Origin: Nelumbo lutea
Lineage: Eukaryota; Streptophyta; Magnoliopsida; Proteales; Nelumbonaceae
Length of the DNA: 64,000 nucleotides
Assembly: GCA_022828595.1 (NCBI GenBank)
Contig: JAKGHH010000003.1
Location: 102,633,583-102,697,582, forward strand
Reading direction: 5' to 3'
Each line of letters opens with the position of its first letter. The first letter of the stretch is position 1. The notes below the pieces were generated by a model. That model ran no database searches. It saw only the letters and a list, made by a program, of their open reading frames with translations, and had not been told where the DNA came from. The position numbers and the translations under genes were made by a program. Of the stretch, positions 53,977 to 64,000 are shown piece after piece.

Positions 53977-55260
53977 CGGCCACTAGGGTAAAACCCAAGG
54001 CACATGGGCAGTATGGGATTACTCGAATCCTTGAAACCAATGAGATCCTTAGCGGGTGTCAAAACCTAGGTATGTTGGGGACAACAATATCTCTGATCGA
54101 AACCTAAACTACTAGTAGTGGATTTCAAACTTGTTGTAGATTTGTTTTGGCATATATATATATTATGTTTTTATGGAAAAAAGGTTTGCAAAGGGTTGAA
54201 TTCCTGGGAATCGTTTCTTAGCAAAGTGTGCGACATTGTACATTGCATACCAAGGGAGAGGTCCTTCTCTTGTCGGGCAGTGTTTGATCATTATGGGTTT
54301 GAGAGATAAAAGTGTAAAGACCATTTAGGGCTTATATACTAATGCGCTAATTCCACTTAAGACCATAGTCCTTGGGCCTTCAATAGGTGGCTAGACCCAA
54401 TGACCATTTAGTGTAAATGTTGGGCCTACTAAGAGCTCATATTAATAGGCCTCAAGGGTTCATTGTGTTCAACAGTGAATTCAAGCCTGGCCTTGGTAAC
54501 AGAGGTTAGGGCTGAACCCATATGGCTTTTTGTGAAGATCAATGTTATGGTCCCATGCCATACAAAAAGAGCCAAGTCAACCAGCAATTAAAAGGGAAGT
54601 GAGCCTGATAACTTAATGGGCTTGAAACCCCATATCAAACTGGGTTAATGTGGTTAATTAATAATGGGAAGAATCTAGGTTTATATCTGGAGTGTGGATT
54701 AGCAAGAGGATAAGATAAGTTCTTATCCACTTAAGAGTTCAGGATCCAAATAAAGATTTGGTTCAAATAATGCTTTCCCAATAGGATTAGGGGAAGCTGA
54801 TTCTTGAAAGGTTATAAATAGAGGGCGAGCTGATTCAGTTTAATAACACTTTCTTCTGCAATCGGTTCTCTTCCCTCTATTCTCTTCTGCCCTAAAACTC
54901 CTGTTCCATCTCCAATTCTCAGAATGATCAAAGAATAGATCTTTATTCTTATTTTTGCTAGAAAAATCAAATTTGAAAATTTGGTGCTCACCTCCCTTGT
55001 GTAATCCTTGCCGAAGGAATTGTTGTTCTTGCTGAAGGACTTACTTGGGTGAATCTTTGCTTCATCTCAAGCTGCGCCATCTTCAATGGAGGAAGGATTT
55101 GGTAACCTCTTTACGTGTGAACACCTACTTTGGGAATTTACGCTTGTGGATTCTGTATCAGATAACCTCTCTCTCTCTCTCTCTTATTTTGGTTTCAAAT
55201 CTGGTCCAGTTTGTTTCAAGAACGAACATTGAAAAATGCAGTTTTCTCTAAAATTGGGAA
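53977..55260 (+). other. Possible LTR-like segment, not assigned
   Basis: A stretch with a TATAAATAGAGGG box at about 54813, followed by CT-rich DNA (TTCTCTTCCCTCTATTCTC) and a transcribed-leader-like region, the layout of an LTR promoter. Neither LTR ends nor a primer-binding site could be identified, and no coding domain is visible. The first 100 bases resemble the repeat at 24420-24500. Confidence 0.3.
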
Positions 55261-57770
55261 TACGATTCCTAGAGGCGAGAAAAATTTTTTTTTTAAATTT
55301 TGCCTAGCTACCCTACATGGTTCGGCCATCCATATGATGTATCTCCTTCCTTTTATCTAGGTGAATGTGTGCCAATACATTAGCTTGCAATACAGAAATA
55401 TTGAACAACCAACAAGTATTTGAGCTCCGTTGTTGTTTACCATTGCAACAAATAGGTTGTCTAGCTCTCTCTTGCTTGTTTGGACTTCTTCTACTTCCCT
55501 CAACGCCTATTCGTACTACGAACTACTCATGCTAATGACTCTGATTTCCTCTTCTGGTCATGACTAGCTTTCGTTTTGGATGCACAATGCATCATAAATT
55601 CAAGATGCTCAACCTCGGGTTGTTACTTCCTCCTCCCCTCTATCTTCTTCGATTAGACTTGGTTTTCTTCCCCACAAAAAAAAACATGGAAAAAAGATTT
55701 TTTCCCACTATTTTCCTTTCTATAACCAAACAATGAAAAGTGAAAATTTAAACTGTTCCTTATCCCATCCCATCCCATCCCATGCCACCAAATTTCCCAC
55801 AAACCAAACAAAGCCTTAAGGATAACCGTCCCTTTAAAGGTTTCCATGCGGACATGTTTCAAGGGCAAGACTTGGATCTAACTGGTGTGCTCGAGTGTTC
55901 TGCTTAATTCGGCTCTAAGGCGCCTCATTACAGTTGGTTGTGAATAGAAGGAATGCCAATCTCCCATAGGTGGGTGTCTCCGACCTCAGGGTCCTGTCCT
56001 CTATTCGTTATAACAGGAGTTGTGATTCCCATGCTCATACTGCAAGGTGTTGATAGTGCATTGCGCTCGTATGCATATCATTTTATAATTCATGCCATGT
56101 CTTTGGTGGAACTGATTGCTTATCATAGGTACGGAGAGGTGTTTTATGTTCACTTGCAGGTTTTGGATGAAGCTTCATGCTCATCGCAAATTGTAGGGAT
56201 GGCTTTCTATGCCTCATTTGCAAGTGTGTAGGGCCTTACATTACTTTGATAAAGTGTATTTGTGCCATTGTTCAGAGGTGTACTCAATTGGGGATTTGCT
56301 CTGCTTTTTCTTTCAACATCCCCACTGTAGGTTTTGGAGAATAGTGAAACTGATCATGTACTTACATTAACTCCCTGCTTACTTGATAAGAGTATTCTTG
56401 TCAAGTTAAGCATCATTTGTGGTTTGCTTTGCTTATTTGGTATTGTGTAACTATGATTTAAGAAACACTGGGGGGGCTGACCTGGTTTGGTATAAATTGC
56501 AAACTTAAATGGGAGTTGTCGGGAAAGGAAAGGAAGATCAGGTGATTTTATTCTCTATTGGAATGAAAGGCATGGTTAGGCACCTACTTATTGGACATCT
56601 CTGTTTATGGTGTTGTCATATTGACTCGTCCTAGTTGTAATAGGTCATATTGAATCCATGTACAAAGTTTTGAAAGGTGTAAGTGATGGTGAAAACCCGT
56701 AGTGAGCATTTTATAAGGTATAACTCAATATTTCCTCTACTTTAGCCCCACATTTCTTGATGGAAGGCCTTTTGTCAACGAAATATATCTACTATGACTT
56801 GTTTGTTTTAAGTTTACAAGCCCCCAATTTCTTTATAGAAGTTCATTGTATCAAGAAACAAGTAAAGTAAATAGTCGACTACTTTAATCTTTCAGTCCTC
56901 CTGTATCTACTATGGCTTTGTTTGGTTATTGGTCTAATTTTTTTCCCTTTTTTGTTGTTTTTTTTTCCCCCCCCCTAGTGTGAGTTTTTGGGGAGGGGGT
57001 TGTTGGGAGTCGGTCACTGGGTGCTTAGAAGTTCGTAGTACCCAAACCCCCTGCGTTTTGACAAAAGGACATCTGTATCAAGTAGAGAGCATCTTAAAGA
57101 AGGCATTTTTGCTCAAAAACATTTGAAGAGAGGGACAATCCAGGTCCATTTTTTTCAACCCTGCATTTAAATTCTTTTCAGGAGTCCCGTTAGACCCACT
57201 TAATTTTCATTGAGAGGTGTATAGGAGCCTTAGGAGGCGCATGGATTACAATGCCAAAAGTTGCTAGAACACCTAAATGCGTTTGCATAGTGTTGATCAA
57301 TTAAGTATTTGTGTGGCAAGGTTTGATGTGTTAGTTGTTGCGTTTAGAGTTTTCAGGTGTGTTTCCAACACTAGAAGAGGTTCAATAGATGGGTTTTAAA
57401 GATTAATTAGGACTCTATATCTTTGAATGAGTGGAGTATCAAGTAGGGAAAATATGAAACAACAAGGTGATAGGAAGCTTCCCCAATTTGGTGTGGTAGA
57501 ATTTTGAGAAGGAATTTTACTCTTGTGTGTGTGATTTGGAAGCATTTGATGCAATTGCTCTGTATATAAAAGTACTAATATTCCTTGGAACGATAATATA
57601 TGCAGATCATAATGCATGTATGATACCTTTTGCATATCTTAAAACTATGTGTGGGGTATATGGTCACGTAGTTTGGTTGATGTGTTGAAAGATTAACTGT
57701 AAATTAAAAAAGTGTTTGCTTTACTCATTTTTCCACGAGATGGATGATGTCAAAGTTCACTAATGTCGAG
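55261..57770. other. Intergenic stretch, no gene assigned
   Basis: Contains a CCCAT pentamer repeat (CCCATCCCATCCCATCCCAT, 55764-55783), a C run near 56968-56977, and outward-facing CCAAACAAAGCC (about 55803) and GGCTTTGTTTGG (about 56923) motifs of the kind found at MITE ends. The open frame at 55953-56231 (MPISHRWVSPTSGSCP…) is not recognised and has no supporting context. Confidence 0.35.
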
Positions 57771-57777
57771 TTCTTAC

Positions 57778-58198
57778 GCAACTGTGTGCCAAGGCCTTCT
57801 TGGGGTTGCCATGGTATGTAGAATCGCTCCTAGGGTTTTCAGGGTATGCAATCGCACTTGGGGTTGCCAAGGCCTTCCTGAGGTTGCTAGGTTATGTAGA
57901 ATCTCTCTTGGGGTTGATAGGGTATGTGATTGCACTTGGGGTTGCCAAGGCCTTCCCAGGGTTCCTAGGGTATGTAGAATCACTCCTAGGGTTGCCAAGG
58001 TATGCGATCACACTTGGGATTGCCAAGGCCTTTCAGGGGTTGCCAAGGTATGTAGAATCGATCCTAGGGTTGTCAGGGCCTTCCTAGGTTACCAAGGTAT
58101 GTGATCGCACTTGGGGTTACTAAGGCCTTCTTGGGGTTGTTAGGGTATGTAGAATCACTACTCGGATTACTAGGGCCTTCCTGGCGTTGCTAGGACTA
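57778..58198. repeat. ~84-bp minisatellite
   Basis: About five units built from GGGGTTGCCAAGGCCTTCC, TGGGGTTGCTAGGGTATGTA, GAATC-CTCCTAGGGTTGCC and AAGGTATG-GATCGCACTT. The period is close to 84 bp, a multiple of three, so one plus frame stays open with a 28-residue repeat (GCQGLP…VCRI.PRV…VC..TW). There is no gene context for that frame. Confidence 0.9.
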
Positions 58199-58207
58199 AT
58201 ATAGTAC

Positions 58208-58400
58208 TGGGATTATTGCCTTGCAAGAAATAATATGTAAATCATTTTATTAATATGATCTTGATAAAATATATTTAATTTCAAATATTACCATAAAAAG
58301 TTAAAATAAATCTATACAATGCAAATTACTTCCGATGCAATTAAAGACTATAAAAGAAAGATAAATCAATTGTTCCATTTTAAGTTGTATTAGCCATTTA
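58208..58400. repeat. Dispersed repeat copy 1 (partner at 59360-59555)
   Basis: Shares with the other copy CCTTGCAAGAAATAAT / CCCTGCAAGAAATAAT, ATTTTATTAA-ATGATCT, AAATAAATCTA, ATGCAAATTACTTCCGATGC / ATGCAAAAATTACTTGTGATGC and the AAGTCAGTGG/TCAATTGTTC ending. Probably an old transposon fragment. Confidence 0.65.
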
Positions 58401-58457
58401 GTACTGAATATATGAGCCAGGCTTCCTTTGTATAGAGCGAGGGGTAAGGTTTCACGT

Positions 58458-58475
58458 CCCCCCCCCCCCCCCCCC
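58458..58475. repeat. Poly-C run (18 bases)
   Basis: An uninterrupted run of C, followed by a C/T-rich bit. Runs like this are prone to length error in assemblies. Confidence 0.9.
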
Positions 58476-59359
58476 TCCAAGATTTTCTTTATATCAAATA
58501 AAATTTCAGTGGCCACCCCTCCACCTGGAGTAAGTTTTGGGGCTAAAAGAAAAAAAAAAGCCATTAGTACTGAAAGTCAAAAGCAAGGTGCCTTAAATGC
58601 TCCTCATACTTTGATGGCATTGATCCAAGGAGATTGCTGGAAAACATTATTTTACCTAATAAAGTTATAGTGGGTTTTTTATTGTTATTGATACCGTTAA
58701 CTAGAATAAGCAACATACAAGTCTTTTTAAATTCTAGCTTACTTCCTCTATAAGGTTTATTCCTATTCATGTGTTATTTAAGTATGGTGATGAAGAGATC
58801 ACTCCAATTAGCACATGGTTAACATACAATGATGAAAGAATAGCAAGAATATTTGCCTATAGAAAAAGTTCTCACTTTCTTTTTCTTCTTTTTCTTTTTT
58901 TTTTTTTTCCATTTTTCAATAAGAGGGAAGAGTGTTAAAGAAATTCCTTCCAAGGGAATCTAATGAGCCAATTTCTCTTGCCAGGGGGGAGGGGGTGCAA
59001 CTCCACAAGTATTAGTATAAAAATGATTTTAAACAATATTTTATCATTCATGGTTATTTAAAAATTTCCCTTTCTCATGTCTTTTTTATTACTTATAGCA
59101 GTTTTATTGATTATAAATGTCAAAAAGTGATGTATGAAAATGGAGGGTAAAAGGTCATATATATATATAATGACTCCTTCACATCACACTTTTTTGGTCT
59201 TTTTTACCATTCAAGAGAGAGGGATGGATATGGACTTAATGTTCATTGCATATTCTTTCCAAAGCCTTTGATCTCTTTTCAAGAACTTTAATTTTGTTAC
59301 TTCTAATTGCTCCTAATTCAAAAGAAATGAATGGCCAACACCATCGAAATAAATGACAA

Positions 59360-59555
59360 GTCAGTGTTATTTCCCTGCAAGAAATAATTTTGTAGATAAT
59401 TTTATTAAAAATGATCTCAACAAAAGCTACTAAATTCAAATTTTAAATAAATCTACATATGCAAAAATTACTTGTGATGCAATTGAAGTTAATTTATACG
59501 AAACAATGACAAGTCAGTGGTTCTATTTTGAGCAAGATTGGCCACTAATAAAGTC
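59360..59555. repeat. Dispersed repeat copy 2 (partner at 58208-58400)
   Basis: A same-orientation diverged copy of the unit at 58208-58400, with small indels throughout. Confidence 0.65.
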
Positions 59556-61160
59556 ACAAGCAAATGTATTTCCTTTGCAATATAGTCTAGTATGTAATAC
59601 CAAAAATTATAAAAAAAAAAGAAAATGTCATTAGCTATGTTCTATGTGTCATGAGATGACATCAAAATCAAAATACGAGATGACAGTCATCCTTTAAAAC
59701 CTATGTTCTTAAGTTTCAAAATCAAGTCAAAAGATTGAAGTTATTTCATCCAAATCTAAAATCAAATTATGACTACCAATTTTAGAGAATTATTTGAAAT
59801 TTGGATTAAAAACTACACTCTAATACCATATCTACAACTAAATTCAAAATTTGTAAACCTTGTTATAAGTTCAAGTTACAAAAGAATATTCAAATTCAAA
59901 AATGGGATTTTATAATCAAATTTTATAATTCCATTATAGATTCAAATTGCAAGTGAGGACCCCCAAATCTTCTAGCCCTTTGGGAAGAAGCATCACGGAA
60001 TTTGATTAGTTTAACAAAGGAGAAGGTTTAACAAATCAACTCAATAGGCTAACTAGCAGTGTTGACAATGGTAAGGTGTTCGGGGGGGACCAAAATGACC
60101 AATAATGTCCTCAATTCTTTCCCCAATTAATTAGCAAAGCACTATGTTGTTATAACATCTTCATTCTATGCTTGCTTAGGAAATGAATCTAAAGTAGTAT
60201 ATATCTCACTATAATGACTTCCACCTTATGCTTGCCGTGGTTTGAGCAATCAATGATGGATTCATTTATGGATGCACTTGGGAAAGGATATTTCTTCTTT
60301 TGGTCGATAGGATTGCCACCCTTTCTTCGGAATTTCCAATGATGGATCTTTGATTAACAATCATTTTTCACAGAATTATGCCCTTGGGGTTTATTTTTAA
60401 TTTCATGAAAAGAGAAAGAAATTCTCATGCAATCCTCTCAATGGAAGTGGCGATTTTTTCTTTTTCCAGAGTTAGGAAGTCCCTTTTCTTATTAAAATTT
60501 ACTATATTATTATCAAAATGACAAAACGGAATATTTGAGTAACACTTAAAACACCAAACCAAAGAAACTGAACTTATTATACAAATTGCAAAATGAGATG
60601 ATGAAAAGATGAATCAAGACTTTTATTAGGTAAAAACTAATTAATTTATAATTTATTACATTTTACTATTCTAGAGCAATGACAACATGTCCAAAACCTT
60701 TGGGTTAACTATATCTTGTTCTTGTTTCTCTTTGCCCTTTTATCTTAAGGTGCATCGAACTTTGAATAATGGAGAATCATATGCATGAAGCAAAAACAAC
60801 AATGTGCACACGTGTGTGCCATTGGCAGAGTGAATGAAATGCATGAAATGTTGTAATGAATATCTGGCTAGGATAGAAAATGATTTGTCAAGGAGACGAC
60901 CTAGGGTTGTTCAATAGGTATAAAGAAGTCTATAACTGAAAAATTAGATTAGTAGAAAGATGATTAATCACCATTTCACTTGATTAAGAGACATGCTTTT
61001 TATTTTATTATCTTGGTCAATCCCAAGCGCCACTATCCAAGCTGCCTATGTACCCCTTGTAAGGGATTAGACTGATCATATTTTGGGTTATTTACAACTT
61101 CGATCATAAGCAAGATGAAAAAGTAACACAAAACCAAATGACGAAAACTTGTGGTATGCT
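59556..61160. other. AT-rich intergenic DNA, no gene seen
   Basis: No domain is recognised on either strand. If it is the downstream part of the gypsy remnant at 61168-62060 (minus strand), the pol region is absent. Confidence 0.4.
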
Positions 61161-61167
61161 ACTAACA

Positions 61168-62060
61168 CTAAAAGATTCCACCGTTAATAAGATTTTGTAT
61201 AGCAAGCTGGAGAGGTACATAGTGATTAGTAGAATCTCTTGGCATCTGTTGATAATTATAGAATGTACTCAATTTGAATCCTCGAGGGAGTGGATTTAGA
61301 ACTAGCTTTGGCTGAAGTGGAATCAAATGTCCTTCTTGTACTAGTCGAGGAAGTAATTGCAAAAGTGGCATAGGAAGCAAAGTAAGTTTTCTTTTAACCC
61401 TTCTATCTAATTAGGAAGGAGAAGCTAGGCGCTTATGACCCGAAGGTCCAACTCATTAATATTACCAATAGCATCTTGTACTTCATTCACTTCCTGAGAT
61501 GGTGGAGGGCATGTAGTCGAACCATGGATTCCAGATTGAAAGTCATGCTCAATTCTCTTTCCAATAGTGACTATGCTCTTGAAATCCTTGAATTTTTTAT
61601 ACTTCATGAATGTAGAGAATGGTGACTCTAAGGCCCTCAAAAACAAATATATAATTTCTTCCAACGGGATGGGAATCTTCAATAGAGCAGCAATGGATCT
61701 CCATTGGTATGTGTATTAAGCAAAACTTTCCTCATGCCTTCTACTATCTCTCTTGTCAAATCCAAATCTATGCCATAATCAAACTATTCTAGAAAAGTTG
61801 TGGCCAGTTGATTCCAATTCTTCTTATCTACTTCACATGATGCAAACCATGCTAGTGCTTCACCCTCCAAACTCCGTTGGAAAAGTTGTATGGGGATCTT
61901 CTCATCTACTCTAAGTTAAAACATCTCTCAACAATATGTGCTTAGATGCACCCTGGGACAACGTTTTTTATTATACTTCTCAAACTCTAGAATTTTAGCC
62001 TCTTTTGGAAATTCCAACCCCATGTATATGCACAACTCATCGAAATTTGGCACACGAGGG
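61168..62060 (-). pseudogene. Ty3/gypsy gag remnant
   Basis: In order on the minus strand, broken frames read GLEFPKEAKILEFEKYNKKR with CPRVHLSTY; LEGEALAWFAS; KKNWNQLATTF; KIPIPLEEIIYLFLRALESP with FSTFMKYKKFKDF; and then MPLLQLLPRLVQEGHLIPLQ with KLVLNPLPRGF and IQNLINGGIF. This is the gag of plant gypsy elements followed by the typical linker with LPRGF and a conserved I..LI..G. Stops lie between the pieces. No LTR, protease or RT is found next to it, so it is a truncated fragment. Confidence 0.78.
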
Positions 62061-63120
62061 GAATAAATATGCTTTTAATTCCTCCAAATGTTGATTTAAC
62101 TTTGCTATGTCATCATAAATGGGTACTATGCTCAGTGGAAATGTTGCACTTATTAAGGACTGATGTTAATTCTCTATCCCAACATATGGTTCCCTTGGGT
62201 CTTTTGATCTTGATGACATGTGTTTCTCTAAGTTTGCTATATATCCTAACCCTTTTGGAACTGGCTGCCATGGTCCTGAAGAAACTCCTCTGGTTCAGAA
62301 AGGTGGGTGGAAACTTCCTTCTTTTAGTTGCTTTTGCTCTTTTTAGTGATGAATTAATGTCACATTTTCTTTATTTGCTCTTTTGGTTTTTATTAAATTA
62401 TATGGACAACTAAAGGGAATGAGAAATCAGATAAGTGCTATGTAGGTGGGAGGTTTGCTTTAAGGCAACTAAGATGCAATGAGATAGAATGTAACATTTA
62501 TGTAAAAACCACCAAATGCCAACAAAACATTGAGAAAACAACGGTAAAACTGGCCTACCCCTAGTTTGAAACCAGATGGGATTTACACTCAGGTAGATAA
62601 AGAAATACGCATGAAGCTAGGAGTGGACCAGCTACATACAAAGAGGGTAGGCTACTATGAACTGGATATCTAATCAAAGTGTCTGAGGTACTAATGGAAA
62701 GATGGGAACTAAGGTGTTGAGTGTGATAGGTTGATTTATTAGGTTTCAATTGCAGTAAGATGAAAATGAATTAACTAGGGGTAGTAGGGAAAAGCAATTT
62801 AGGAAGGCGGGTCAACATTGTTGTGTGGCGGGAAATGGCTGCTAATGCTTCCATAGTTGACTAAGTTGAGGGGATGAAAAATGCAGTATGATGCAAACAA
62901 GGTGGACCTCTATCATGAAAAGCATAGAAGTTAAGGAAAAAAACTTGATTTAGATTAAAACAATTGCATTTAGCAACTTATTTAGATCACCACAAGTTCA
63001 GAACAAAAAAAGAAAACTCATATTATTTATTTCAATTCTCGCTTTAAGAAAGAACACAATTAATCAATAACAACTGGCACACATATTTTATTCAAGAACA
63101 TATATAGATTTATACACAAC
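62061..63120. other. Intergenic stretch, no gene assigned
   Basis: The plus frame at 62069-62413 (MLLIPPNVDLTLLC…) is Leu-rich and lies opposite the end of the gypsy remnant; I do not recognise it and do not call it. Confidence 0.35.
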
Positions 63121-64000
63121 ATATTTGCATTATTTTATTAATTTTTACTTCACCCAATCATACTATCTTTCTTTGTGATTTTTTTTTTATTTTTTTCATG
63201 TTTTCTTTCTTTTACCTTCTATATTTTCATTCTTCTTGTCCTTATATTTTCTATTTTTTATCATTTTTATATTTTTTTACTGTGTATTATTTATGAACTT
63301 CCTTGATATTTCTTCTTGATCTTTACTCCAACTTATTTTAAAAATCAAATTTTAATATTACTTTTTTATTATCTTTTGGAGAATCTTACTTCTTCCCTCT
63401 TACTTTCCGTTGTGTTTTTTTAGAAGTTTATCCTTTTCTTTCTCTTTCTTTCTCAATTTCGTTGATTTTTTTTTTATAATTTACTGTTTGGGGTTTTTGG
63501 ACTATTCATGTAGTTATTATTATTATTTTACTTTATTTATATATTTGTATCTAAATTTTATTTTTATTTTTTTAATTTTAATTTTATTTTATTATTTATT
63601 TGTTTTTTCTTTTATCTGCTTTTTAGATTTTGATCTTTTTATAATATCACACTATGTGGGTCCCACATCTTATATGTATTTTTAATTTTTCGCGCATCTA
63701 TTTTCTTCTTTCTTCACCATTCATTATTTTTATCTTATACACATACTTTTTTTGGATTTATTATTATTATTCCTTATTTTTACCATTTAGTTATTATTAT
63801 TTTGTTATCTTTTTAGGATTTTAATTTTTTATTGATTTGGTGATAATTTTTATTCTAGCTTTCCTTGCTTCCTAATTAATTATCGAAAATAAATATGGTT
63901 AGTTTTTCCTATTTAAATAATTTGGTTTCTTTTTCCTCATTTTCCTTTTTTATCTTTTTCTTTCTTTTCTTTCCTTTTAATTTTTTTATATTATTATTAT
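63121..64000. repeat. T-rich low-complexity DNA
   Basis: Nearly continuous T runs mixed with TTA and TTC. The Phe/Leu-rich open frame at 63410-63685 is a by-product of base composition. Confidence 0.85.

Noticed and set aside
57763..58104. 113-codon open frame with 28-residue repeats as a real gene
   Set aside because: It coincides with the 84-bp minisatellite; no promoter, introns or homology seen. Kept only as a finding.
63410..63685. 91-codon Phe/Leu/Tyr-rich frame that looks like a membrane protein
   Set aside because: It lies in T-rich low-complexity DNA, where hydrophobic codons are expected by chance.
1..64000. tRNA, rRNA or snoRNA genes
   Set aside because: I saw no cloverleaf-like or rRNA-like segments by reading; a covariance-model scan was not possible.

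Overview
This is a stretch of plant nuclear genome, evidently a flowering plant. It is AT-rich and holds a spliced gene with GT-AG introns. Several classes of plant transposable elements fill most of the space: Ty1/copia, Ty3/gypsy, L1-type LINEs, PIF/Harbinger and hAT-type MITEs. A run of exactly 100 N marks a scaffold join. The species cannot be read from the sequence. A 29-kb intron packed with retrotransposons suggests a lineage with large introns, but many plants fit that.

The one clear host gene is the N-terminal part of APC7 (anaphase-promoting complex subunit 7) on the minus strand. Nine phase-compatible exons run from an ATG at 40256 down to 3620, and the gene continues beyond position 1. 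Most exons are too short to stand out as open frames, but joined they give about 232 residues with no stop. Intron 5 (7775-37241, 29.5 kb) separates exon 5 from exon 6 and is more than nine-tenths transposon. Intron 9 holds a decayed LINE and a hAT-type MITE.

Layout of intron 5, left to right: Copia A (minus, 8124-13417); old Copia B1 (plus), broken in two by a younger copy of the same family, B2 (14152-19911); the 3' part of a LINE (minus, 22985-24050); Copia C (minus, 24558-29022, perfect 5-bp target duplication) inside an unidentified repeat; more of the LINE (29345-29860); Copia D (plus, about 29865-36075), whose gag segment is tandemly triplicated, with a hAT-type MITE inside the middle copy; then a second MITE with a third nested in it. 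Every Copia copy is broken by stops, frameshifts, deletions or lost catalytic residues. By eye, B2 is the youngest (LTRs about 97 percent alike), then C (about 93), then A (about 90).

Upstream of APC7 a 520-bp hAT-type MITE sits about 200 bp before the start codon. From 41 to 45.8 kb there are MITEs, AT-rich DNA, a tandem duplication and a 110-bp minisatellite rich in GTGGGCCCCAC. From 45.8 to 49.1 kb lies a PIF/Harbinger pair on the minus strand: a broken three-exon transposase, and a two-exon Myb/SANT-like ORF1 with one stop. A small intact two-exon reading frame (94 aa, Cys-rich N-terminus, C-terminal membrane segment) lies just downstream of the transposase. The rest of the window is mostly unassigned intergenic DNA. 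It holds a LINE fragment cut by the assembly gap, a possible LTR-like segment, an 84-bp minisatellite, and a Ty3/gypsy gag remnant near 61-62 kb. The last 900 bases are T-rich low-complexity sequence. No rRNA, tRNA or CRISPR array was seen.
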